Assembly (NCBI GenBank): GCA_029556615.1
Contig: JAKQDD010000030.1
Coordinates: 1 to 64,000 of the forward strand
DNA length: 64,000 nucleotides
Direction: 5' to 3'
DNA from: Verrucomicrobiota bacterium
GTDB taxonomy: Bacteria; Verrucomicrobiota; Verrucomicrobiia; Limisphaerales; J093
A model generated the notes under the pieces. The model had not been told where the DNA came from and ran no database searches. It saw only the letters and a program-made list of their open reading frames with translations. Both the position numbers and the translations under genes were made by a program. This document shows, one piece after another, positions 53,366 to 61,434 of the stretch (positions are counted from its first letter, which is position 1; every line of letters begins with the position of its first letter).

Positions 53366-55903
53366 ATGAGCAGCAATCAGCAACCAGCACCGAGGTCGGA
53401 GGGTCGCACGGCGCCGCACGAGGAAGGCGGCGATGGGCTGCCAACCCATTGGCTGTTTACGACGCTGAACACGCCCCTGCTGGGCGTGCCGGTGGGGATG
53501 GACGTCTACCTGCGCAATGCCTACCGCCTCCTCGGCTTGCCCGCCAACGCGCCGGCCGAGGCCGCCGTCCGCGAAATGGGACGGCTGAAGTCGATGGCCA
53601 GACTCAGCGCCAACGCACCCCAGCGGTTCTGGATCCGCAACGGCTACGAATCCCGTCTTTCCTGCGAGGAGGCCATGACCGCCGTGGCCCGTCTGAAAGA
53701 CCCCCGCCAGCGGTTGATCCAGGAGCTGTTCTGGCCGCACCTCGACAACGGCCTCGGGACGCGTTTGACCCAGAGCCGCACGCTGGATGATCCCCAGTTG
53801 CGCTCGGAACTGCACGCCGTGGCGGAACACCAGAATGGACGCGCGGCTGCCCTGGCCCGGCACGGTCTGGCGATTCTCTACCACAACCTGGCGCTGCGCG
53901 ATGAGCTCCTGGCCGGTGAGGACGGAGCCGACTGGAGCGACCAGCATTGGCGGCAGGCGCTGACCATCTGGGGCGAGACGCTGGCCAACAGCCATTTCTG
54001 GGAGTACATGGCCGATCGGGTGCGTGGCTACGACGATTTCCGCGTTCAAGCGGAGGATCTCGAAGCGATCAAGCCGCAGCTCTGGCGCGTTATCCTCGAG
54101 TTCCACAGCGTGCTGGCGCGCTCGCATGCGGAGCGCCAGCCGACGCTGGCCAACGGGCATCTCCGGCTGCTCAGCACGGCTCCGTGCCCGTCCGAGACCA
54201 TGGTCCCGGTTCTGGGTGCGTCGCTGAAGGCCATCGCCGGCAAGAAGCTGGTCCCGGTCGTGGCGCAGGCCCAGTCCCAGCTCCTCGGACACAAGCCGCC
54301 GCTCAAATGGCAGGACTTCCGCAGCCGCTGCGAACCGATCCTGCAACAGGCCGGCCAGGTGCTGGCGTTCCTGGCGCATGAGCTGCGCATCGCCGCCGAG
54401 GTGGTGGCACTGGCCGAGTTTGACACGTTCTGCGACGTGGTCGCCACCGGCCTCGCCCAGAGCATCGATTACAGCCAGGACCGGGAGCGAGCCCTGCTCT
54501 ACTCGATGGTCACCACGCGCCGGCTCCTGGGCTTTCCGCTCTCCTCCGCAGCGCGCATCAAGCACGAGTCCATCCTGCGTCAGGACCGGCAGATGCTGTA
54601 CCACAAGGAGTTCGCCCTGCCCGAAGAGGTCGATCCCACGGAATGCTGGTTCCTGGCCGGAGAACCGGCGGATCCGGATGCCTGCATCGTCAAACCGGTC
54701 TACCGGATCACGCGCGTGACCGCCGCCAATATCCAGTGGAACCAGCGCCGGATTCTCGTGCCCCGCTCGACGGCCGCCAATGAAATGCACCGGGGCCGGA
54801 AACCCCCGGCGGGATGGACCGCACAAGGCAACACGCCGGCCGCCCGGGCGCTCAATGAGCAGCTCGAAGCCGCCCGCGCCAAGGCCGCCAAGGCGGAACA
54901 GGATCTCGAGGCGCAACGGGATGCCGCCCGGCGTCAGGTGCAGGATCAGTATGCCCGCCGCCTCGACGAGGCCCAACAGGCGATCGATGCAGCCCTGGCC
55001 CGGGTTGCCCCGCAAGTGGCGGCCGCAGCAGCCGAAAAAGACCGGCAGATCGCCGAGGAGAACACCCGGCTCGAATCGCAACTCGGATCGATCCAAACCG
55101 CCTCAGCGGATGAGCTGGCTGCCGCCCAACAGGCCCTCGATGCCATCACTTCCGGCCAGTCCGGCAGGAGAATCCCCTGGGCCCTCCTGCTGGGCCTGGG
55201 CGCAACCGGCGCCGTCCTGGGCGCCGCCGCCGGCTATGCCCTCGACTTCTGGTACCTGCTCCCGCGCTCGGTCCCGTCCCCCATGGCCCTCGCCGGCGGC
55301 GCCTGCGTGGGAAGCGTCCTCTGCGGATCGTCCGCCGCCTTCTCGCGGACGCTCAAGACCCATGGCGCGGAGAGGCGAGTCGGCAGAATCCGGAAGAGAC
55401 TCGATGCGGCGTTGGCGCAAGCCCGGGAGGATTCCGCCCGCACGGCAGCGAGGATTCAGGAGGATAGCGGTGCCGCACTCGCCCGGATCGAGGCGGAGGT
55501 CACAGCGCGGCGGAAAGCCCGCCAGGAAATCGAGGCGTCCATGCAGAGCGAGCTCGCGGCGATCGATGCGACAATCCAGACCCAGCAGGATGCGGTGCGC
55601 AAAGACGCGGCGAAACGGGTGAAGAAACTCGAAGACAAACTGGCCGCGCTCGTCACCCCCAAGAAGGAATCGGCGGCGTCGGATTTTCCACCGTACCGAA
55701 ATGCCCGGGCCGCCGGGTACCGGGATGGCGAACGGCCGTCCGATGCCGAGGCTCAGGCCATGATGACCGAGGAGTTCAACCGGCTGGTGCAATCGCTGAC
55801 GCCACAACAGGCCGTGCTGCTCCAAGTCATGCTGCAGCAGGCCGGCCCCGGGCAGCAAGCGGCCGTCCTCGAGAGGTTCATCGAGATGAGAGGCGGCTTT
55901 TGA
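53366..55903 (+). CDS. J-like membrane protein with long coiled coils
   Basis: An 845-residue protein. Near the N-terminus, YLRNAYRLLGLPANAPAEAA looks like the helix I/II part of a J domain, but no HPD follows. The middle (about 100-480) is helical without a known match. Long Ala/Glu/Arg coiled coils (from about 500) flank a double membrane helix near 610-665 (WALLLGLGATGAVLGAAAG, MALAGGACVGSVLCGSSAA). A C-terminal helical tail ends with PQQAVLLQVMLQQAGPGQQ. Start: the ATG at 53366 has GGAAGAG close upstream, and an ATG at 53354 is an alternative. It sits between a TPR membrane protein and the second GrpE/Hsp70 pair, suggesting a membrane co-chaperone. Confidence 0.75.
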   Translation: MSSNQQPAPRSEGRTAPHEEGGDGLPTHWLFTTLNTPLLGVPVGMDVYLRNAYRLLGLPANAPAEAAVREMGRLKSMARLSANAPQRFWIRNGYESRLSCEEAMTAVARLKDPRQRLIQELFWPHLDNGLGTRLTQSRTLDDPQLRSELHAVAEHQNGRAAALARHGLAILYHNLALRDELLAGEDGADWSDQHWRQALTIWGETLANSHFWEYMADRVRGYDDFRVQAEDLEAIKPQLWRVILEFHSVLARSHAERQPTLANGHLRLLSTAPCPSETMVPVLGASLKAIAGKKLVPVVAQAQSQLLGHKPPLKWQDFRSRCEPILQQAGQVLAFLAHELRIAAEVVALAEFDTFCDVVATGLAQSIDYSQDRERALLYSMVTTRRLLGFPLSSAARIKHESILRQDRQMLYHKEFALPEEVDPTECWFLAGEPADPDACIVKPVYRITRVTAANIQWNQRRILVPRSTAANEMHRGRKPPAGWTAQGNTPAARALNEQLEAARAKAAKAEQDLEAQRDAARRQVQDQYARRLDEAQQAIDAALARVAPQVAAAAAEKDRQIAEENTRLESQLGSIQTASADELAAAQQALDAITSGQSGRRIPWALLLGLGATGAVLGAAAGYALDFWYLLPRSVPSPMALAGGACVGSVLCGSSAAFSRTLKTHGAERRVGRIRKRLDAALAQAREDSARTAARIQEDSGAALARIEAEVTARRKARQEIEASMQSELAAIDATIQTQQDAVRKDAAKRVKKLEDKLAALVTPKKESAASDFPPYRNARAAGYRDGERPSDAEAQAMMTEEFNRLVQSLTPQQAVLLQVMLQQAGPGQQAAVLERFIEMRGGF

Positions 55904-56056
55904 GAACGTGCCCACCCGGGAAACCCAACCGCAAACGTCGTGAAAGGCCCCGATCGCACCCCCTCACCTTCGTCATGATCAACCGACACTCACCGCCAGG
56001 AATACGATGCGTCGTCGCCGACGCGTGCTTCAGTGCGGGTGTCGAAGGAGGAAGTC

Positions 56057-56629
56057 ATGTGGTTTAGCCGGCTGCGGGTCTGGTGGACCCAGGGGCGTTT
56101 CCCCGAGGAAATCCGGATCTCGGAGGTCGCGCCCGTGGATCTCGAGGAGGTCCTGGGGGAGCTGGCCGCGGACATCCTCGCCATGGGCAAACCGGCGCCG
56201 GCCAACCCGGTCGCCGCGGAATCGGCTGCACCCGCCCCTGTCCCTACCGCGTCGGCCGCCCCTGCCGCCGGCGCTCTCGAGGTCGGCTTCGTCGTCGCGC
56301 TCTGCAACGACTTGTCCCGGGTCAAACGCAACGCGACCATGCTGTCGCAGGCGGGGACCGAGACCAAGGAGATCCGCGGCATTCGCCGGGCTGTCGAGCG
56401 GCTCGACGACGCCCTGCGAGGGCGTGGAGTCGAGTACTTCGAGAAAACAGGAACCCGATTCGACCCCAGGGACATCGAGTTCGACCCCAAAGGCCAGCCG
56501 GTCGTCGTGCCCGGCCTGGCCCAGAGCCGTATCGGGCCCTGCGAGTGTCCGGTGGTCAAACTGGACGGCAAGATCATTCAACGCGCACAAGGACTGGTGG
56601 AAGTACCCGCTGGAGGAGGAGGACGATAG
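56057..56629 (+). CDS. Second, divergent GrpE-like protein
   Basis: A 190-residue protein that I read as a distant GrpE relative. A short N-terminal helix (MWFSRLRVWWTQG), a Pro/Ala-rich linker and a helix with LSRVKRNATMLSQAGTETKE precede a beta part reading GVEYFEKTGTRFDPRDIEFD and VVKLDGKIIQRAQGLVEVP. The DP turn and the G.....RAQ..V pattern match GrpE C-termini. The ATG at 56057 has a strong AAGGAGGA at 56045-56052. It stops one base before the next Hsp70 gene, the classic GrpE-DnaK pairing. Similarity to GrpE is by pattern only. Confidence 0.65.
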   Translation: MWFSRLRVWWTQGRFPEEIRISEVAPVDLEEVLGELAADILAMGKPAPANPVAAESAAPAPVPTASAAPAAGALEVGFVVALCNDLSRVKRNATMLSQAGTETKEIRGIRRAVERLDDALRGRGVEYFEKTGTRFDPRDIEFDPKGQPVVVPGLAQSRIGPCECPVVKLDGKIIQRAQGLVEVPAGGGGR

Positions 56630-56630
56630 C

Positions 56631-59231
56631 ATGGCGAAAATATTCCTGAAGTTGGGGATCGATCACGGAACCAGCAACTCGAGCATCTGCGTCATGGAAC
56701 CGACGGGCCCGCGGGTCATCCGGGTGGATGGCGCGGACGAGATCATGCCCTCGGTCGTGTACATGGACCGCAGCGGCCGCGTCATTGTGGGGGCTGCGGC
56801 TCGCAAGGCGATGCTCTACAACCCCCCGCAGGAGGGGGACGGCCACGCGGGCTACAAAATCAAGATTGGCCAGGACGACCGCTACGATTTCCGCGCCGCC
56901 GGGAAATCCCTGTCCGCGCCGGAGTTGGGGGGGCTGGTGATGGGGTACCTCCTGCGGGCGTATCGGGACGTGGCCCACGAGGAAATCCCGGGTGCCGTGA
57001 TCACCGTGCCCGCCAAGTTCGAGCACAACGCCTGCGAGGGCACGCGGGAGGCCGCCCGTCATGCAGGCCTGAAGTTCTTCCCCCAGATCCAGGAGCCCAT
57101 CGCCGCGTCGATGGCGTACGGATTCACCGCCACCGATCGCAGGGCCCAGTGGATGGTCTTTGACCTGGGAGGTGGGACGCTGGACGTCTCGCTCGTCTAC
57201 GTCCGCGGGGGACGAATGGACGTGCCGGAGGAAGGCCATGCGGGCGACAACCGGCTGGGGGGACGCAAGTTCGACCGGGAGATCCTGGCCTACGTGCTCG
57301 GACAACTGAAGAAACAATACGCCCTCGCCACGTTCTCCGAGGGCAATCCCGCCTACACCCAGGCCTGGGGACGCCTCATGATGGCGTGCGAGCAGGCCAA
57401 AATCCAGCTCTCGACCCGATCCCAGGCGGTGGTCGAAGTGGACGGCGTGCTCTGCCAGGATGACCAGGGAAAGGACGTGCTGGTCGAGATCCCCATCGAG
57501 CGCAGCCAGTACGTGGCGATGATCGCGCCCGAAATCCAGAAGGCGATTCACCTGTGCCGGACCCTGCTCGAAGGCAACCGGCTGACACCCAAGGATCTGG
57601 ATCGGATCATCCTGATCGGCGGGCCCACCAAGACCCCCTATGTGCAAACCGCGCTGGCCGAGGGCCTCGGGCTCGAGGTCAAACCCACCATCGACCCGAT
57701 GACCGCCGTGGCTGTCGGAGCCGCCTTGCACGCAGCCACCGTCGAGCTTCCCGAGGAGCATCACCCCTCCGTTCGTGTCACCGAGACCATCGCCGCCTCC
57801 TTCGTCTCCGTCCGCCTCGAGTACGAGCGCACCCCGCAGGCCAATCCCTGCTTCATCGCCGGAAAGGTCGAGGGCGAAATCGACCCCGCGTCGACCAGGG
57901 TCGAGATCCGGAGAAGCGACGGCTGGTCCTCAGGCGATATTCCCGTGGCCGAGGACGGGACCTTCACCTGCGACGTCGCCCTGATTGACGAGGGCACCGC
58001 GAAACTCTCGAGTTTTGAAACCCGCGTTTTCGGGAAAGGGGGCGAGCTGCTCGCATCGTCGGCCGAGCCGCAGATTCTCTATCCCTACCGCGGGGTCGAG
58101 GGTCGCCTGGCCAATTCGCTGCTGATCGCCACCGAGGGGAACCGCACGGTCACCCTGGTCAAAAAGGGATCCAGCCTGCCGGGCAAGGGCTCGGAACGGT
58201 TCGTCACCACCAAGCCGCTGCAGAAAGGCTCCGGCGATGACGTCCTGAACATCGCCGTCCTCGAAGGTGTCACCAACTTGTTCGGCGAGGAGAACTCAAG
58301 CGCGGACCTGAACGTCCACATCGGATCGCTCGTGATCAAGGGGGACAACGAACGGCTGACCCATGACCTGCCCGCCGGCAGCCGGCTCCGCATCACCGTG
58401 CACCAGGACGAGTCCCGCGCGGTCCACTGCGTCGCTTACGTCGATCTCCTCGACGACGAATTCGAGGGCGAGATCACCAGGGAAGGGTTCGAGATCGACT
58501 CCAAAAGCGTCGCGGCCCGCTTCGCCACCGCGACCGCCGCGCTCGAGGATGCCAGGGCCCTCGACCGCGAATACCCCACGCCAGGGGTCGACCAAAGACT
58601 CCGGATCATCGACGAACTCAAGGTTGTCGAGGAAATCGCCAAGGAAACGGAACGGGCCCAGCAGGGGGAGAAAGACGCCCTGTATCGAGCCTACCGGCGT
58701 GTCCTCGAACTCGCCGGCGCGCTGCAGATCATCGCCGAAGCCCAAACCGAAGCTCATGGCCGACGCCACATCGGACGCCTGCGACAGGCGGTCCGCGACA
58801 AGGAGGCGCAAGACCTCGACGCCGTCGAGGCGGAGTTCGACCGTGCCGTCCGCGAGAAGGACACCAAGGCCTTGGCGAGAACGCGTGAGGCGCTGACCGA
58901 GCTTGATCACCGCGTCCGGGCCCGCCCCTACTTCAGCGTCTGCCTCGCGCTGGCGGCCGTGGCCGGCAAACGTGGCAACCAACGCCAGATCGCGGTCGTG
59001 AAGGAGGCCGACGCCCTCATCGGACGCGTCGACGCCAAGGGCGGTGTGGGCGCCCTCACAGCCTCCGATTTGTCCGAATTGGAAGCCATGCATCGGAAGC
59101 TGCTCGACGTGCTGCCCGAGCTGCCGAAGTGGATCGAGGAGTTCCTGAAGACCATCCCGGACGGCACCCCGCCCGGAACCACCAAGAACCCCTACGCGCA
59201 CGTCAAGAAAGAGACGGCCAGCAACTACTGA
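56631..59231 (+). CDS. Second Hsp70 chaperone with inserted beta domain
   Basis: An 866-residue Hsp70 distinct from the one at 44967. The ATPase motifs are GIDHGTSNSS (D11; His replaces Leu), FDLGGGTLDVS (D178) and LIGGPTKTPYVQ, so hydrolysis is plausible. After the ATPase comes an extra beta-rich region of roughly 130 residues (about 385-520; PCFIAGKVEGEIDPASTRVE, DGWSSGDIPVAEDGTFTCDV) not found in DnaK. A recognisable peptide-binding part (TNLFGEENSSADLNVHIGSL) and long lid helices follow. No zinc ribbon is present. Start ATG 56631 is preceded by GGAGGAGGAGG. It has its own GrpE-like gene immediately upstream, so the locus encodes two separate exchange-factor/chaperone pairs. Confidence 0.9.
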   Translation: MAKIFLKLGIDHGTSNSSICVMEPTGPRVIRVDGADEIMPSVVYMDRSGRVIVGAAARKAMLYNPPQEGDGHAGYKIKIGQDDRYDFRAAGKSLSAPELGGLVMGYLLRAYRDVAHEEIPGAVITVPAKFEHNACEGTREAARHAGLKFFPQIQEPIAASMAYGFTATDRRAQWMVFDLGGGTLDVSLVYVRGGRMDVPEEGHAGDNRLGGRKFDREILAYVLGQLKKQYALATFSEGNPAYTQAWGRLMMACEQAKIQLSTRSQAVVEVDGVLCQDDQGKDVLVEIPIERSQYVAMIAPEIQKAIHLCRTLLEGNRLTPKDLDRIILIGGPTKTPYVQTALAEGLGLEVKPTIDPMTAVAVGAALHAATVELPEEHHPSVRVTETIAASFVSVRLEYERTPQANPCFIAGKVEGEIDPASTRVEIRRSDGWSSGDIPVAEDGTFTCDVALIDEGTAKLSSFETRVFGKGGELLASSAEPQILYPYRGVEGRLANSLLIATEGNRTVTLVKKGSSLPGKGSERFVTTKPLQKGSGDDVLNIAVLEGVTNLFGEENSSADLNVHIGSLVIKGDNERLTHDLPAGSRLRITVHQDESRAVHCVAYVDLLDDEFEGEITREGFEIDSKSVAARFATATAALEDARALDREYPTPGVDQRLRIIDELKVVEEIAKETERAQQGEKDALYRAYRRVLELAGALQIIAEAQTEAHGRRHIGRLRQAVRDKEAQDLDAVEAEFDRAVREKDTKALARTREALTELDHRVRARPYFSVCLALAAVAGKRGNQRQIAVVKEADALIGRVDAKGGVGALTASDLSELEAMHRKLLDVLPELPKWIEEFLKTIPDGTPPGTTKNPYAHVKKETASNY

Positions 59232-59259
59232 CAAGGCATCAGGAGAGCAGGCGCTCGCC

Positions 59260-60363
59260 ATGAGCACGTCACAGCAACATCGTCTGAAAGCGGCCCGGTG
59301 GGCCGCAGCCGTGGGCCGCTACTCCCTCGCCTCCGCCTTCCTTGATGCCATCACCGATCCCGCCCTCGGGTCGGAAACGCAGGTCCTGCGCGGGCACATC
59401 CACGCGCAGCAGGGGCGGTACGCGGAGGCCTTGGGGCTCTGGGAGCAGGCCCTGGCTCGATCGCCCGGCGACGCCCGGCTCGAGAAGGCGATCCGCAGGT
59501 TGCGCGCCATGCAGGAGACCGGCTTCACACCGCCCTCGACACGGTTCCGACTGGCCGCGCTCTGCGGGCTCGCCCTGTGCAGCTTGCTGCTCCTGGCGGC
59601 TGCGTTTGCCCTGGGGCGCTGGACGACCCGGGCCGGCGCCGCCAAACCCCCGGGACTCACCCTCGCCGCCGCCGACACCCTCGAACCGCCGACGCAGGCC
59701 CTGCTTCAGCAGCAGACGCTCGCCATCTCCGGCCAGGTGGATCTGGTCCAGAACCGCCTCGCCGAAGGCCACGCCGCGCTGCGGGCTGGCCTCGATGCGC
59801 TGGCGGCGGAGCTGCCCAAGGCCCGGGCGGTGGCGGACCTGGCCGTCGCGGTGCAGAACGTCCAAGGCGAGATCCGCACTCTCGACCGCCGCATGAACGA
59901 TGCGACCGCCGGCCTCTCGAATGCCCTGCAATCGATCCGACTCCAGCAGGAACAACAACTCCGCGACGACACGGCTCGCGGACAGGCGATCCAGGCCGCG
60001 CGCGGCGATCTGGCGAGGCTCCGGGACGCCATGGCCGCAGAGACCGCGCGGTCCGATCAGCGGCTGCATGCCATGATCGACCTGTTGCGCCCCGTGAACC
60101 TCGACCGATTGGCCCGCGAGATCCAGGACGCCGAAGCGGCGATCAGCGTTCTCCGGACCGAAGCGGCACGGCCGCCATCCGACGGCCCCCACGGGCTCAT
60201 CAGCCGCCGCGCCGCCCTGCGGAGCGAGCTTCGGGAGATCGAGAATCGCCTCGCCTCCTTGCGCGAAGCGTGGGAACAACACGTGGTCCCCTGGCTGAAG
60301 GCCAGGGCGGCGCTATCAGGCTCCGGAGAGCCCGCGGCTCGGCCGGACAAAGCGCTCCACTGA
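59260..60363 (+). CDS. TPR/membrane/coiled-coil protein, paralogue of the 52000 gene
   Basis: A 367-residue protein with an N-terminal TPR pair (YAEALGLWEQALARSPGDAR), one transmembrane helix (LAALCGLALCSLLLLAAAFALG) and a long C-terminal coiled coil rich in Ala/Arg/Glu. The layout equals that of the product of 52000-53229, except that the Cys knuckle is missing. Each paralogue sits beside one of the two Hsp70 modules. It begins 28 bases after the Hsp70 stop and is followed by the Clp-like genes after 25 bases. Confidence 0.75.
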   Translation: MSTSQQHRLKAARWAAAVGRYSLASAFLDAITDPALGSETQVLRGHIHAQQGRYAEALGLWEQALARSPGDARLEKAIRRLRAMQETGFTPPSTRFRLAALCGLALCSLLLLAAAFALGRWTTRAGAAKPPGLTLAAADTLEPPTQALLQQQTLAISGQVDLVQNRLAEGHAALRAGLDALAAELPKARAVADLAVAVQNVQGEIRTLDRRMNDATAGLSNALQSIRLQQEQQLRDDTARGQAIQAARGDLARLRDAMAAETARSDQRLHAMIDLLRPVNLDRLAREIQDAEAAISVLRTEAARPPSDGPHGLISRRAALRSELREIENRLASLREAWEQHVVPWLKARAALSGSGEPAARPDKALH

Positions 60364-60388
60364 GGAACCGTGATCGAGACGGCAGCGT

Positions 60389-61423
60389 ATGAAAGTCTCA
60401 GCCACCATCGAGTTGATCTGGCAGTTGGCCTGCCGCGAGGCGATCGCCGCCGAGTTCAAGGAGGTCGCGCCCGAGCACTTCCTCATGGCCCTGTTGAAGC
60501 TGGCGGAAACGCCGGTGTCGGATCTCGAGCAGCTGGGCGCGGGCATGGAGGCCGCACGCGTGTTGAGCGCGGACGCCGCAGCGTTGCGCGAGGAGCTGGG
60601 CAGCCGGGGCATCAACTCGGGGACCCTGCGTCGCGAGTTGCGGACCCTTCTCGGGCGGGGCAGCACGCCCTACCAGGGAGGACAAATCCACCGCGCTCCC
60701 GCCTCCCGGGATTACTTCGACAAGGCCGCCAAACTGGCCGGAGACGCCGGCAGCGACGTGCTGATGGGCCGGCACCTGCTGCTGTCGCTCCTCCAGGAGC
60801 CGACGCCCCCCATGGCCCAGGTGCTGGCGCGCGGCGGCCAGGCCGGCGAAGCGGCGCCGGCAGCCCCCCTCGTCGTCCTCTATGAGCACGGCAAAGACCT
60901 CAACCGGGCCGTCGCGGAACAGAAGCTCGCCCAGGACAAGGAACGCCTCGCCGAAGCCCGGGTGCTGCTCCGCGTTTGGGAGCAGAGTCAGCGCCACAGC
61001 GCGTTCCTCGCCAGTGACCAGCCGGAGGCGGTGCGAAAGACCGTGTTCACGGCGGTCCGCTGTCTCTCCGCAGGCGACACCCCCGCGGGCCTCAGAGGCA
61101 AGCGGATCATCGATCTCTCGGAAGTTGGCGGGGGCACCACCCGGGCCAAGGCCACCGTCGAGCTGTTGGAACGTCTGCTCGACCAGGCCGCGGCGGTGCC
61201 GGGCGTCGTCCTCTTCCTGCCCGCCGTGGGGTCCAAGGGGGCCAAGATGCCCGCTTGGACGGAGATGCTCAAGAGAACGGCGGCCCAGGGCAAGGTGCAG
61301 TTCGTGGCCCGGCTCGCTCCCGAATTGCGGACCGCCGTCGAGAAAGACCCGGCGTGGAAGCGCATTGCCCAGGTGATCAGTCTCGCCCGGGAAAAGGCCA
61401 CCGAGATCCCGTCCGAGCTGTAA
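60389..61423 (+). CDS. Clp N-domain protein with inactive AAA module
   Basis: A 344-residue protein that matches the first half of ClpA/B/C unfoldases. Two Clp-N repeats are visible (LACREAIAAEFKEVAPEHFL, AKLAGDAGSDVLMGRHLLLS). The hinge LYEHGKDLNRAV corresponds to the usual EYGRDLTAMA. The D1 part follows: AGDTPAGLRGKRIIDLSEVG aligns with the D1 segment GDVPEGLKGKRVLALD. Where Walker A is expected only LASDQPEAVRKT is found, and Walker B is VVLFLPAVGS instead of VILFIDELHT. The D1 ATPase is therefore dead. The matching D2 lies in the next gene, 12 bases away, so this is a split Clp unfoldase. Confidence 0.83.
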   Translation: MKVSATIELIWQLACREAIAAEFKEVAPEHFLMALLKLAETPVSDLEQLGAGMEAARVLSADAAALREELGSRGINSGTLRRELRTLLGRGSTPYQGGQIHRAPASRDYFDKAAKLAGDAGSDVLMGRHLLLSLLQEPTPPMAQVLARGGQAGEAAPAAPLVVLYEHGKDLNRAVAEQKLAQDKERLAEARVLLRVWEQSQRHSAFLASDQPEAVRKTVFTAVRCLSAGDTPAGLRGKRIIDLSEVGGGTTRAKATVELLERLLDQAAAVPGVVLFLPAVGSKGAKMPAWTEMLKRTAAQGKVQFVARLAPELRTAVEKDPAWKRIAQVISLAREKATEIPSEL

Positions 61424-61434
61424 AGAACTCCCGT

